Shown piece after piece: positions 25,392-34,161 of a DNA stretch of 64,000 nt. The stretch is from Roseicella sp. DB1501 (GTDB lineage: Bacteria; Pseudomonadota; Alphaproteobacteria; Acetobacterales; Acetobacteraceae): the NCBI RefSeq assembly GCF_013112485.1, contig NZ_JABFHG010000002.1:496001-560000 (forward strand), written 5' to 3'. The notes under the pieces were generated by a model. That model saw only the letters and a list, made by a program, of their open reading frames with translations, did not search any database and was not told the origin of the DNA. Positions within the stretch are counted from its first letter, which is position 1. Every line of letters starts with the position of its first letter. The position numbers and the translations under genes were made by a program.

Positions 25392-26573
25392 ATGCCCGAC
25401 AGCGCCCCTGCCCTCACCCTCTCGCTGCATCCCGGCATCGCCGAGATCCCGGCGGGCGACTGGGATGCCTGCGCCGGCGAGGACAACCCCTTCGTCAGCC
25501 ACGCCTTCCTCGCCGCGCTGGAGGCGAGCGGCAGCGCCACCGGCCGCAGCGGCTGGCTGCCGCAGCACGCCGCGCTGCGCGATCCGGCCGGCCAGCTCGT
25601 CGCCTGCTGCCCGATGTACGCGAAGAGCCACAGCCAGGGCGAATACGTCTTCGACTATGGCTGGGCCGATGCCTTCGAGCGGGCCGGCGGCAATTACTAC
25701 CCGAAGCTGCAGGTCTGCGCCCCCTTCAGCCCGGTGCCGGGGCCGCGGCTGCTGACGCGGCCGGGCAGCGGCATCGGCCCCGGCGCCCTGGCGCAAGGGC
25801 TGGTGCAGGCCTGCGGCCAGCTCGGCCTCTCCTCCGTGCATGTCACCTTCTGCGAGGAGGCGGAGTGGCAGGCGCTCGGCGAGGCCGGCTGGCTGCAGCG
25901 GCTGGGCACGCAATTCCACTGGCACAACCAGGGCTATGGCAGCTTCGAGGACTTCCTCGGCGCCCTCGCCTCGCGCAAGCGTAAGGCCATCCGGCGCGAG
26001 CGGCGCGACGCCGCCGCCTCCGGCTTCGTGCTGAAGACACTGCGCGGGCACGAGATCACGCCGCGCCACTGGCAGGCCTTCCACCGCTTCTACCGCAGCA
26101 CCACCGACCGCAAATGGGGCCGCAGCGCCTATCTGAACGCCCGCTTCTGGCCGCTGCTCGGCGAGGCGCTGGGCGACCGGGTGGTGCTGATGGTGGCCGA
26201 GCGGGACGGCGAGCCGGTGGCCGGCGCGCTGAACCTGCTCGGGCGCGAGGCGCTCTACGGCCGCAACTGGGGCGCCGTGGTGGATGCGCCCTTCCTGCAT
26301 TTCGAGCTCTGCTACTACCGCGCCATCGACTTCGCCATCGAGCACAAGCTGCCCCGCGTCGAGGCCGGGGCGCAGGGCGAGCACAAGATCCAGCGCGGCT
26401 ATCTGCCGGCGCCGACCTATTCGGCGCATTGGATCGAGCATGCCGGGCTGCGCCGGGCGGTGGGCGAGTTCCTGGCCCGCGAGCGCCCGGCGATGCAGCG
26501 CGAGATGGCGGCGCTGGCGACGCTTTCGCCCTTCCGCCAGGACGGGCAGGCCGAGGGCGCGCCGGAGGGCTGA
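25392..26573 (+). CDS. GNAT/FemAB-like acyltransferase (peptidogalycan biosynthesis protein family)
   Basis: A 393-residue protein of the PF04339 type, double-GNAT-fold (FemAB-like) transferases often linked to peptidoglycan or lipid modification. Signature stretches are ADAFERAGGNYYPKLQVCAP, FEDFLGALASRKRKAIRRER, FYRSTTDRKWGRSAYL, GEPVAGALNLLG, and EAGAQGEHKIQRGYLPAPTYSAHWI. The start is uncertain (25380 or 25392). The frame is open further upstream to 25239, coding an unusual Trp-rich leader that I exclude from the protein. The acyl donor and acceptor are not known. Confidence 0.88.
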   Translation: MPDSAPALTLSLHPGIAEIPAGDWDACAGEDNPFVSHAFLAALEASGSATGRSGWLPQHAALRDPAGQLVACCPMYAKSHSQGEYVFDYGWADAFERAGGNYYPKLQVCAPFSPVPGPRLLTRPGSGIGPGALAQGLVQACGQLGLSSVHVTFCEEAEWQALGEAGWLQRLGTQFHWHNQGYGSFEDFLGALASRKRKAIRRERRDAAASGFVLKTLRGHEITPRHWQAFHRFYRSTTDRKWGRSAYLNARFWPLLGEALGDRVVLMVAERDGEPVAGALNLLGREALYGRNWGAVVDAPFLHFELCYYRAIDFAIEHKLPRVEAGAQGEHKIQRGYLPAPTYSAHWIEHAGLRRAVGEFLARERPAMQREMAALATLSPFRQDGQAEGAPEG

Positions 26574-26589
26574 TCACGCCCCGCGCCTC

Positions 26590-26665
26590 CCGTTGCCCCG
26601 CCGCGGCAGGCTGTGACGCATCCCGCGCCCTGAACGACTCAGCGGGTTCCCGCGACGATGCGCAG
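26590..26665. repeat. Family A repeat, degenerate copy A5
   Basis: Between the convergent FemAB-like and HupE genes, the sequence CGTTGCCCCGCCGCGGCAGGCTGTGACGC resembles the reverse of the A1-A3 second hairpin, but the pairing arm is eroded. A piece like the first hairpin (CCCGCGACGATGCGCAGC) follows. Confidence 0.5.
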
Positions 26666-26680
26666 CAGCTTCGTGCAGAT

Positions 26681-27313
26681 TTACGCCAGCAGCGCCGCGC
26701 CCAGCGCCACCGCGCCGATGCCGGCAACGGCAAGGCCGGCGAGGCGGCGCGGCTGCACGGATCGCGCCGCGCCGAACCAGCGCGCCGCCGCCATGGCGCC
26801 GAGCACCAGCGCCGCCTGCATGACGGTGAGGCTCGCCAGATAGCCGAGCACCGGCACCGGCCCCGCGCCGGCCACCGCCTCGGCATAGGCATGGCCATGC
26901 ACCAGCCCGGCCAGCGCCGCCGCGAGGCCGAGCAGCGCCGCCGGCCGCGGCGCCGGCGCCAGCAGCAGCGCGCCGGCGAGCAGCACGCTGAGCGCGACCA
27001 GCGCCTCCACCGGGCCGAGGCCGATCCCCGCCAGATGCAGCGCCGCCCCGGCCAGCCCGCCGGCGAGCACCAGGCCGAGCGCCCGCAGCCCGCGCGCCGG
27101 CGCCGCCGCCGCCAGCAGCCCGATGGCCAGCAGGAAGGCGAGATGGTCGAGCCCGATGACCGGATGCGCCAGGCCCGAGGCGACGCCCTGCCAGAGCGTC
27201 GCCGGCGCCGCCCCGCCCATGGCGTGATGCGCCAGGGCCGGCCGCGGCAGCGCCGCGGCGGCGGCGAGCCAGGCGGCGCCTTGGATGATCCGGCCTCCGG
27301 TCATGCTCCGCAT
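26681..27313 (-). CDS. HupE/UreJ family membrane protein
   Basis: A 210-residue integral membrane protein of the HupE/UreJ family, associated with nickel/cobalt delivery to hydrogenase or urease. A signal-like first segment ends PALAHHAMGG, with the conserved histidines; the second conserved block is HPVIGLDHLAFLLAIG, and HGHAYAE appears later. About six hydrophobic helices are visible. ATG at 27313 (MRSMTGGR) has a purine-rich site before it (GGGAGGGGG); 27304 is an alternative. No hydrogenase or urease genes are in the window, so metal specificity is open. Confidence 0.9.
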   Translation of the reverse strand: MRSMTGGRIIQGAAWLAAAAALPRPALAHHAMGGAAPATLWQGVASGLAHPVIGLDHLAFLLAIGLLAAAAPARGLRALGLVLAGGLAGAALHLAGIGLGPVEALVALSVLLAGALLLAPAPRPAALLGLAAALAGLVHGHAYAEAVAGAGPVPVLGYLASLTVMQAALVLGAMAAARWFGAARSVQPRRLAGLAVAGIGAVALGAALLA

Positions 27314-27464
27314 CCCCCTCCCCCTCAGCTGTCCCGTCGGGCGGCAGCCTTGCCCGGCCGGGACGGCGGGGCAAGGGCGCGGCGCGGACGGCACGCGAAA
27401 CGGCTGGGCGCCACGCCCGGGCTCGGGCAGGCTGGCGGCGCAAAGGATAACCGGAGGAACGCCC

Positions 27465-27929
27465 ATGCGCCTGCCCGTCATCGCCTGCGGCCTCGCCGCG
27501 GCCTTCGCCGCCGGCCTGCTCGCCGCCCGCATCGCCCCGCCCGCCGGCGCCCAGACCGCGACGCCGCCCGCGCTGACGCCGCACATCGTCAACCTGGCCG
27601 CGCTGAGCGAGGAGGAGATCGGGCCGCTGATCAACAACACCGACCTGCGCAGCCGCGGCCTGGTGGTGACGGAATACGGCACGGTGGCGGTGCAGAGCGG
27701 CAACGTGATGAAGCACTTCCACGCCGATGCCAACGAGATCCAGTACGTGATCGCCGGCAGCGGCAGCTTCTGGCTCGGCGACAGGCAGGTGGAGGTGAAG
27801 CCGGGCGATCTCGTCGTCATCCCGAAGGGCACGGTGCATGCCGGCTCGAAGGCGACGAGCGGGCGGTTCCGGGTGCTCGCCATCAAGCTGCCGCCGCAGC
27901 GGCCGGACGACGTGCGCCCGGTCCCCTGA
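27465..27929 (+). CDS. Secreted cupin-domain protein
   Basis: A 154-residue exported cupin. A signal peptide (CGLAAAFAAGLLAARIAPPAGAQ) precedes the two cupin motifs: MKHFHADANEIQYVIAGSG, with the His/Glu metal ligands, and PGDLVVIPKGTVHAGSK. The ribosome site GGAGGAAC fixes the start. Cupins of this type bind metals or act as small sensors or isomerases; the substrate is unknown. A family A repeat follows the stop. Confidence 0.88.
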   Translation: MRLPVIACGLAAAFAAGLLAARIAPPAGAQTATPPALTPHIVNLAALSEEEIGPLINNTDLRSRGLVVTEYGTVAVQSGNVMKHFHADANEIQYVIAGSGSFWLGDRQVEVKPGDLVVIPKGTVHAGSKATSGRFRVLAIKLPPQRPDDVRPVP

Positions 27930-27931
27930 TT

Positions 27932-28030
27932 CCCCACGAAGCCGCTGCGCGTCTTCGCGGGGGCCCCGGGAGTCGCTCAAGGTCCGAAGTCCGTCATAGC
28001 CTGCCGAGGCGAAGCCTCGGCAGGGCAACG
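27932..28030. repeat. Family A intergenic repeat, copy A2
   Basis: A slightly imperfect first hairpin (CCACGAAG...CTTCGCGG, about 27932-27962) and a second hairpin identical to A1 (28001-28023, CTGCCGAGGC-GAA-GCCTCGGCAG), followed by the same GGCAACGGG. Here both flanking genes run the same way, so it may act as an attenuator or terminator between cupin and EamA. Confidence 0.75.
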
Positions 28031-28137
28031 GGAGGCGACTGCGGAGCGGGACGTGTCCATCCGATGACGGACGCTTCGCGGCATGATGAGAGGGACGCCG
28101 CACGCTGCTGATCGCCTATGCCCAGCTGGCGCTGTCC

Positions 28138-28983
28138 ATGGCGCTGGTCGGCGCCAATGTCGGCGTCGCCAAGCTGCTCGCCGCCGCGCTGCCGATCCCG
28201 ATGATCGCCTTCCTGCGCTGCCTGCTCGCCTGCCTGCTGCTCTGGCCGCTGGCGCGGGCGCGCGAGGGGCGGGTGCGGGTGGGCGGGCCGGTGCTGCGCA
28301 ACCTGGCGCTGCAGGCGCTGTTCGGCACCGCGCTCTACAATGCCGGGCTGCTCGCCGGGCTGCGGCTGACCACGGCGCTGGAGGGCGGGCTGGTGCTGGC
28401 CACGCTGCCGGCCGTCGTCGCCCTCGGCAGCGCGCTCTGGCTGCGCGAGCGGCTGGCGCCGCGGCAATGGCTGGCGGCGGCGCTCGCCGCCTGCGGCATG
28501 GGCGCGATCACCCTCGCCCGGCTCGGCGATGCGGGCGGTGCCGGCTCGGCGCTCGGCAATGCGCTGATCTTCGCCGGCGTCTGCGGCGAGGCCGCCTATG
28601 TGCTGCTCGCCAAGCGCATCGCCGGCCGCGTGCCGGTGATCACCGCCAGCTTCTGGATGCAGGCCTGGAGCGCGCTGATGCTGCTGCCCTTCTGCCTGCC
28701 CAGCCTTGGCGCCGTCGCGGCGCTCGCCGATCCCGGCCTCGCCGGGCTGCTGGTCTTCCACAGCCTGACGGCGAGCGTGCTCTGCCTGCTGCTCTGGTAT
28801 GCCGGGCTGCAGCGCGTGCCGGCCGGCGTCGCCGGCGTCTTCACCGGCTTCCTGCCGGCGACGGCGGCGCTGACCGCGGTGCTGCTGCTCGGCGAGCGCG
28901 TCACCCCGGTGCACGGCATCGGCTTCGCGCTGACCGGCGCCAGCCTGCTGCTCGCCACTTGGCCGCGGCGCGGGGCGCGATGA
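28138..28983 (+). CDS. EamA-family (DMT) transporter, possibly with non-standard start
   Basis: A drug/metabolite transporter superfamily permease with two EamA domains and about ten helices in 281 residues. Clear signatures are ANVGVAKLLAAALPIPMIAF, LEGGLVLATLPAVVALGSAL, AVLLLGERVTPVHGIGFALT and the end GASLLLATWP. The open frame extends upstream to 28090 with LLIAYAQLALS, which looks like the proper start of the first helix, but no ATG, GTG or TTG occurs there. A CTG (28105 or 28108) may be used, or the protein may begin at 28138 with a shortened first helix. It overlaps the following gene as ATGA. Confidence 0.85.
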   Translation: MALVGANVGVAKLLAAALPIPMIAFLRCLLACLLLWPLARAREGRVRVGGPVLRNLALQALFGTALYNAGLLAGLRLTTALEGGLVLATLPAVVALGSALWLRERLAPRQWLAAALAACGMGAITLARLGDAGGAGSALGNALIFAGVCGEAAYVLLAKRIAGRVPVITASFWMQAWSALMLLPFCLPSLGAVAALADPGLAGLLVFHSLTASVLCLLLWYAGLQRVPAGVAGVFTGFLPATAALTAVLLLGERVTPVHGIGFALTGASLLLATWPRRGAR

Positions 28984-31001
28984 GGGCGTGGTTCGCCTGC
29001 AGCGGCGCGGAATTCCTCGCGCAGGATCCGCGCGCCATCGCCGGCCGCCTCGCCGCGGCGCAGCAGGCGCGCGGCTTCGCCGGGTCGCCGGATCAGGGCC
29101 AGGCCTGGGCGGCGCAGCTCGCGGCGCTGCGCCGGGCGATCGCGGCCTGCGGCGGCGCAGCCTGGACCCTCGCGCTGGAATACGAGCTGCTGCGGCTGGA
29201 GAAGCGCATCGACGCGGTGCTGCTGACCGATCGCGCCATCCTCTGCCTGGAGTTCAAGACCGCCGCGCCCTCGCCCGCCGCCCTGGCCGAGGCGGAGGAT
29301 TACGCGCTCGACCTGCGCGACTTCCATGCCGGCAGCCGGCGGCACGCCATCGTGCCGGTGTTGGTGGCGGGGCAGCGCGGCTTCACGCCGCCGGCGCAGC
29401 CCTGGCTGCTGCCGACCCAGCCGACCGAGCCGCTGCTCTGCGGCGCCGGGGATCTCGGCCGGCTCGTCGCCTGGGTGCAGGCGGTGCTGCCCGCCCCCGC
29501 CGAGCCGCTCTCGGGCGCCGTCTGGCTCGCCGCCCCCTACCGGCCGGTGCCGGGCATCATCGAGGCGGCGACCATGCTCTATGCGCGGCACGGCGTCGCC
29601 GAGATCGCCGCCGCCCGAGCTGATGCGCCGAGCCTGACGCGGACCGCCGAGGCCATCGCCCGGCATGTCGCGGCGGCGCGGGCCGGGCAGCGGCGGCTGG
29701 TGGTCTTCGTCACCGGCATCCCCGGCGCGGGCAAGACGCTCTGCGGCCTCAACGCCGTCTTCGGCCCGGCGCGGCAGGATGGCGCCGCCTTCCTCACCGG
29801 CAACGCGCCGCTGGTCGCGGTGCTGCGCGCGGCGCTCGCCCGCGATGCGGTGGCGCGCGGCGCCTGCGGCCGGGCGGAGGCAGAGCGGCGGGCCGCCGCG
29901 GCGCTGCAGAACGTGCATCGCTTCCTCGAGGATTGCGCCACCGATCCCGCGCGCTGGCCGCCCGAGCGGCTGATCGTCTTCGACGAGGCGCAGCGCGCCT
30001 GGGACGAGGCCAAGGCGCGCACCGGCACGCAAAACAGGCGCTCCCGCCTCACGCTGAGCGAGCCGGCGCATACGCTCGAGATCATGGCGCGGCGGCCGGG
30101 CTGGGCCGTGGTGGTGGCGCTGATCGGCAACGGCCAGGAGATCAACACCGGCGAGGCGGGCATCGCCGAATGGGGCCGGGTGATCGGCGGGTCGCGCGGC
30201 TGGCAGGCCGTCGCCGCGCCGCGCGTGCTGACGGCGACGGACCCGGTGCAGCGCCTGGCGGAGGGGCAGCCGGATTGGCTCGCCCTCGATGCCGATCTCG
30301 ACCTCACCGTGCCGATGCGCGGCGTCGGCGAGAGCGCCGGCGCCGCCTGGGTGCAGGCGGTGCTGGAGGACGACGCCGCGGCGGCGCGACGCATCGCGGC
30401 CGGGGTGCCCGCCCTGCCCTATTGCATCACGCGCGATCTCGGCGCCCTGCGGGCGGCGCTGCGCCATCTCGCCCGCGGCCGGCGCCGCGCCGGGCTGGTC
30501 CGCGCCGCCGGCGCCCGGCGGCTGCGGGCGGAGGGGCTGGCGGCCGAGGTCTCCGGCAAGGAGGTGCCCGACTGGTTCCTCCGCCGCTGGCCGGATGTGC
30601 GCGCCTCCGACGCGCTGGAGGCGGCGGCGACGGAATATGCCTGCCAGGGGCTGGAACTCGACGTGGTCGGGCTGGCCTGGGGCGGCGACTTCCTCCGCGG
30701 CCGCACGGGATGGCAGGCGCGCGCCTTCGTCGGCCATCGCTGGCAGCGGGCGACGCAGGATTTCGCCTTCATCCGCAACACCTATCGCGTGCTGCTGACC
30801 CGCGCCCGCTACGAGACGGTGATCTGGGTGCCGCGCGGCTCGGCGGCCGACGATCCCTTCCACGACCCCACCCGCCCCACCGCCGAGATGGACGCCATCG
30901 CCGAGTTCCTCCGCGCCTGCGGCGCCCGGGCGCTGGATGCGCCCCCCGCCACCGCGCCGCGCCCCGCCGATCTCTTCAGTACAGCCGAGGACGCATCGTG
31001 A
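28980..31001 (+). CDS. DUF2075-type P-loop ATPase/helicase with N-terminal nuclease-like domain
   Basis: A 673-residue protein. Residues ~60-130 look like a PD-(D/E)XK nuclease-type core: acidic D78 in LEKRIDAVLLTD, then E91 and K93 in ILCLEFKT. A superfamily 1-like helicase/ATPase follows: Walker A FVTGIPGAGKT (residues 246-253), Walker B RLIVFDEAQRA (334-338), a helicase-like tail with ACQGLELDVVGLAWGGDF and RNTYRVLLTRARYET. DUF2075 proteins are poorly characterised, and nuclease-helicase fusions are frequent in phage defence or DNA repair. It is coupled by overlap to the EamA gene before and the unknown gene after. A defence or repair role is inferred only. Confidence 0.82.
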   Translation: MRAWFACSGAEFLAQDPRAIAGRLAAAQQARGFAGSPDQGQAWAAQLAALRRAIAACGGAAWTLALEYELLRLEKRIDAVLLTDRAILCLEFKTAAPSPAALAEAEDYALDLRDFHAGSRRHAIVPVLVAGQRGFTPPAQPWLLPTQPTEPLLCGAGDLGRLVAWVQAVLPAPAEPLSGAVWLAAPYRPVPGIIEAATMLYARHGVAEIAAARADAPSLTRTAEAIARHVAAARAGQRRLVVFVTGIPGAGKTLCGLNAVFGPARQDGAAFLTGNAPLVAVLRAALARDAVARGACGRAEAERRAAAALQNVHRFLEDCATDPARWPPERLIVFDEAQRAWDEAKARTGTQNRRSRLTLSEPAHTLEIMARRPGWAVVVALIGNGQEINTGEAGIAEWGRVIGGSRGWQAVAAPRVLTATDPVQRLAEGQPDWLALDADLDLTVPMRGVGESAGAAWVQAVLEDDAAAARRIAAGVPALPYCITRDLGALRAALRHLARGRRRAGLVRAAGARRLRAEGLAAEVSGKEVPDWFLRRWPDVRASDALEAAATEYACQGLELDVVGLAWGGDFLRGRTGWQARAFVGHRWQRATQDFAFIRNTYRVLLTRARYETVIWVPRGSAADDPFHDPTRPTAEMDAIAEFLRACGARALDAPPATAPRPADLFSTAEDAS

Positions 31002-32047
31002 CCGATTCCCATCCCGGCCTCGCGCAGGAGGTCGCCGACCTGCATCGCGCCGCCTTCACCGGCCTCGTCCTCGCCGCCGTCGCGCGGCGCGGCACGCCCG
31101 CGGCGGCCGAGCTCGTCTTCGCCATCTTCCGCCGCCAGCACCGCGAGCGCTTCCTGCCGGGGCTGCACAAGCTCGGCCTGGCGCATCTGCCGCATGCCGT
31201 CGCGGCAGCGCAGTACCACTACCTCTCGAACCGCATCGGCGGCGTCGCGGTGGACTATGCGCGGGAGAGCGACCGCAAGGCCTGGATCCGCTACACCCCG
31301 CCGCGCTGGCTCTGGCACGGCACCGCCATCTGCGGCATCCCCGGCGAGGTCTCGCGCGCCATGCTGCGCGGCTGGCATGCGCAGAACGGCGTCTCGCTCG
31401 GCAATCCGCGGCTCGGCTTCGTCTGCACCGGTCAGGTGGCGGATGGCGATCCGGCGCTGGAGGGCTACTACCTCGAGCACGAGCGCGACCTGGCGCCGGA
31501 GGAGCGGCTGCGCTTCGCCCGCGCCAAGGCCTCGCCGGATTACGACCCCGCCGCCATGCCCTGGGTGGAAGCCCTGCACTGGCCGGCGGAGCGGCTGCGC
31601 AAGGCGCATCGCAATTACGCCATGGAATATCTCCGCACCGCCATCCCCTGCGCCATCGACCTCTTCGGCGCGGCGGAGGCGGTGGCGCTGGTCGGGCTGG
31701 CGCTGCGGCAGGTGGGGATGCAGTGGCGCGCGCCGCTGGCCGCGGCGGCGGGCCTCACCGGCCGCGGCCCGGTCGAGGCGGCGGCGCTGCTCGCCGCCAT
31801 CGCCCTGGCGCAGGGCGAGCGCGGCGTCGAGCACGATGCCGATCATGTGGCACAGACGAGCTGGGCGCTGATGCGCGGCGTGGCCGATCCGCATCCCGCC
31901 GCCTTCGCCTGCTGGAACGCGCTCTGGGAAGGGCTGGTCGCGGCGCATGACCCGCGGCTCGCCCTCACCGTCGAGCGCCGCCTCGATCTCGGCGAGGGCG
32001 CCTTCCGCTGGCGCATCGCCCCGCGCCCGCGCCCGCAGCCGGTGTGA
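30998..32047 (+). CDS. Conserved protein of unknown function, coupled to the nuclease-helicase
   Basis: A 349-residue protein starting at GTG overlapping the previous stop. It is rich in aromatic and basic residues, with notable stretches such as HKLGLAHLPHAVAAAQYHYL, AWIRYTPPRWLWHGTAICG, LGFVCTGQVADGDPALEGYY, and the acidic/His-rich HDADHVAQTSWALM. No signal peptide or clear membrane segment is seen, although VGLALRQVGM-type hydrophobic helices occur. I do not recognise the family with confidence; a distant relation to ATC-hydrolase-like proteins crossed my mind but is unproven. The convergent binding-protein gene ends 35 bp away. Confidence 0.7.
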   Translation: MTDSHPGLAQEVADLHRAAFTGLVLAAVARRGTPAAAELVFAIFRRQHRERFLPGLHKLGLAHLPHAVAAAQYHYLSNRIGGVAVDYARESDRKAWIRYTPPRWLWHGTAICGIPGEVSRAMLRGWHAQNGVSLGNPRLGFVCTGQVADGDPALEGYYLEHERDLAPEERLRFARAKASPDYDPAAMPWVEALHWPAERLRKAHRNYAMEYLRTAIPCAIDLFGAAEAVALVGLALRQVGMQWRAPLAAAAGLTGRGPVEAAALLAAIALAQGERGVEHDADHVAQTSWALMRGVADPHPAAFACWNALWEGLVAAHDPRLALTVERRLDLGEGAFRWRIAPRPRPQPV

Positions 32048-32082
32048 CGGGTCCCACCGCGGGGGCGCGTCGCGGGGATAGA

Positions 32083-33066
32083 CTACTCCGGCTCGATCCC
32101 CGCGGCGCGCGCCATGCGGCCCCATTTGGCGATCTCGTCGCGGATGAAGCCGGCGAATTCCTCCGGCGTCGAGCTCATGCCGTCGAAGCCGATCTCGCCC
32201 AGCCGCTTCACCGTCTCCGGCCGGTCCCAGACGCTGCGGAGATCGGCATTGATCGACCGCACCATCTCGGGCGGCATGCGCGCCGGCCCGAGCAGCCCGG
32301 CCCAGGCCGCGACGTCAAAGCCAGGCAGGCCGACCTCGTCGAGTGTCGGGATCTCCGGCAGCAGCTTGCTCCGCGCCTTGGTCGTCACGCCGAGCACCCG
32401 CAGCTGCCCCGCCTTCACCTGGCCGAGCGAGGAGGAGACATCGACCACCATGCAGGCGACGCGGCCGGCGACGACATCGGTGATGGCGGGCGGCGTACTG
32501 CGATAGGGCACATGCGTCATCTCGACGCCGGCCTGCGCCGCGATGGCGCCGCCGGCGACGATGCCGGTCGCATTGCCCGTGGCGTAGCTGAGCGCGCCCG
32601 GCCTCGCCTTCGCCGCCGCCAGCAGCTCGGCGAGGCTGCGATAGGGCGAGCCCTCCGGCACCACCAGCCAGAAATTGTAGTTGCCGGTGCGGCTGATGGC
32701 GGTGAAGTCGCCGATCGGGTCGTAGTCCAGCCGCTTCATCAGCGCCGGATTGGCGGCATGCGGCGTGTTCGTCGTCATCAGCAGCGTGTGGCCGTCCGGC
32801 GCGCTGCGGGCGCAGGCGACGGCGGCCAGCATGCCGTTGGCGCCGGCGCGGTTCTCGACCACCAGCGGCCGGCCCCAGACCGGCTCCAGCAACTGCGCCA
32901 GGATGCGCGAGACCGCATCGGTGCCGGAGCCGGCGCCGAAGGGCACGATGATGGTCACCGGATGCGAGGGCCGCCAGGGCTGCGCCCGCGCCGGGCGGCT
33001 GCCGGCCGCGGCCAGCAGGCCCGCGGCGCCGAGCAGCGCCCGCCGCCGCGCCGGCACGGCGCTCAT
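32083..33066 (-). CDS. Tripartite tricarboxylate transporter substrate-binding protein (Bug family)
   Basis: A 327-residue TctC/Bug-type periplasmic binding protein for carboxylates or other small organics. A Tat-like signal (RRRALLGAAGLLAAAGSRPARAQ) precedes the family pattern: PVTIIVPFGAGSGTDAVSRI, VENRAGANGM, PDGHTLLMTTNTPHAANPAL, VPYRSTPPAITDVVAGRV, LLPEIPTLDEVGLPGFD and AAWAGLLGPA. No tctAB permease lies nearby. It overlaps the upstream quinone-oxidoreductase-like gene as ATGA, so it may serve the same pathway. Acetobacteraceae and Burkholderiales genomes carry many such orphan proteins. Confidence 0.94.
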   Translation of the reverse strand: MSAVPARRRALLGAAGLLAAAGSRPARAQPWRPSHPVTIIVPFGAGSGTDAVSRILAQLLEPVWGRPLVVENRAGANGMLAAVACARSAPDGHTLLMTTNTPHAANPALMKRLDYDPIGDFTAISRTGNYNFWLVVPEGSPYRSLAELLAAAKARPGALSYATGNATGIVAGGAIAAQAGVEMTHVPYRSTPPAITDVVAGRVACMVVDVSSSLGQVKAGQLRVLGVTTKARSKLLPEIPTLDEVGLPGFDVAAWAGLLGPARMPPEMVRSINADLRSVWDRPETVKRLGEIGFDGMSSTPEEFAGFIRDEIAKWGRMARAAGIEPE

Positions 33067-34052
33067 CCGCCGATCTCGACCACGACGCGGCCGCGCACCC
33101 GGCCGGCGAGGATCGCCTCGGCGGTCTCCGGCACCTGGTCGAGGCCGATGGTCTTCGTCATCGCCGCGAGCTTGCCGCGGTCGAGCTGCTGCGCGAGGCG
33201 CGACCAGGCCTCCAGCCGCAGGGGGCGCGGCGCCATGACGGAATCGACGCCGAGCAGCGCGACGCCGCGCAGGATGAAGGGCGCGACCGAGGCCGGCAGG
33301 TCCATCCCCTGCGCCAGACCGCAGGCCGCGACGGCGCCGCCGTAGCGGAGCTCGGTCAGAAGGCCGGCCAGGGTCTTCGAGCCGACGGTGTCCACCGCCG
33401 CCGCCCAGACCTCCTTGCCGAGCGGCCGCGCGGCGCCGCCGGCATAGCGGTCGCGCGGCACGATCTCCTTCGCGCCGAGGGATTCGAGATAACCCTGCTC
33501 CTCCGGCCGGCCGGTGCTCGCCGCGACGTACCAGCCGAGCGCCGAGAGCAGCGCGATGGCGACCGAGCCGACGCCGCCCGCCGCGCCGGTGACCAGCACC
33601 GGGCCGCGATCGGGCGTGAGGCCGTACCGCTCGAGCGCCATGACGCAGAGCATGGCGGTGTAGCCGGCGGTGCCGATCGCCGCTGCCTCGGCCGGCGCCA
33701 TGCCCTGCGGCAGCGGCACCAGCCAGTCCGCCTTCACCCGCGCCCGCGGCGCATAGGCGCCCGGATGCGTCTCGCCGAGGCCCCAGCCGTTCAGCAGCAC
33801 CGCATCGCCCGGCTTCACCTGCGGGCTGGAGGAGCTCTCGACCAGGCCGACGAGGTCGATGCCCGGGACCATCGGGAAGCGCCGCACCACGGGCGCGCGG
33901 CCGGTGACGGCGAGGCCGTCCTTGTAGTTCACCGTGGAATGGCTGACGCGCACCACCACCTCGCCGTCCGGCAGCTCGGACTCCGCGAGGTCGCGGAAGG
34001 CGGCGCGGGCGGTCTGCCCCGCTTCCGGCTTGTCCACCACCAAAGCCCGCAT
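33063..34052 (-). CDS. MDR-family NADPH oxidoreductase (AcuI/YhdH-like acrylyl-CoA reductase type)
   Basis: A 329-residue zinc-free medium-chain dehydrogenase/reductase of the AcuI/YhdH group. It begins MRALVVDKPEAGQTARAAFR and contains VRVSHSTVNYKDGLAVTGR, PMVPGIDLVGLVESS, the NADPH loop VLVTGAAGGVGSVAIALL, STGRPEEQGYLESLGAKEIV, and the end ILAGRVRGRVVVEI. These enzymes reduce acrylyl-CoA or related alpha,beta-unsaturated compounds. Coupled to the TTT binding-protein gene downstream by a 4-nt overlap. The longer open frame to 34346 is antisense shadow of the YbaK gene. Confidence 0.93.
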   Translation of the reverse strand: MRALVVDKPEAGQTARAAFRDLAESELPDGEVVVRVSHSTVNYKDGLAVTGRAPVVRRFPMVPGIDLVGLVESSSSPQVKPGDAVLLNGWGLGETHPGAYAPRARVKADWLVPLPQGMAPAEAAAIGTAGYTAMLCVMALERYGLTPDRGPVLVTGAAGGVGSVAIALLSALGWYVAASTGRPEEQGYLESLGAKEIVPRDRYAGGAARPLGKEVWAAAVDTVGSKTLAGLLTELRYGGAVAACGLAQGMDLPASVAPFILRGVALLGVDSVMAPRPLRLEAWSRLAQQLDRGKLAAMTKTIGLDQVPETAEAILAGRVRGRVVVEIGG

Positions 34053-34161
34053 GCGCTCTCTCCCCCTGATCCGGTGCCGGCCCGCCTGCCGACGCGACAT
34101 GGCGCGCCCGCCGCGGCGGAACCATGGCGGGAGGGCGGGCGGCGGCGCGTGTCGGGGCCTT

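Noticed and set aside
25265-25984. Alternative plus-frame 239-residue ORF over the FemAB-like gene
   Set aside because: It is Arg/Ala-rich shadow without domain features; the other frame carries clear GNAT/FemAB motifs.
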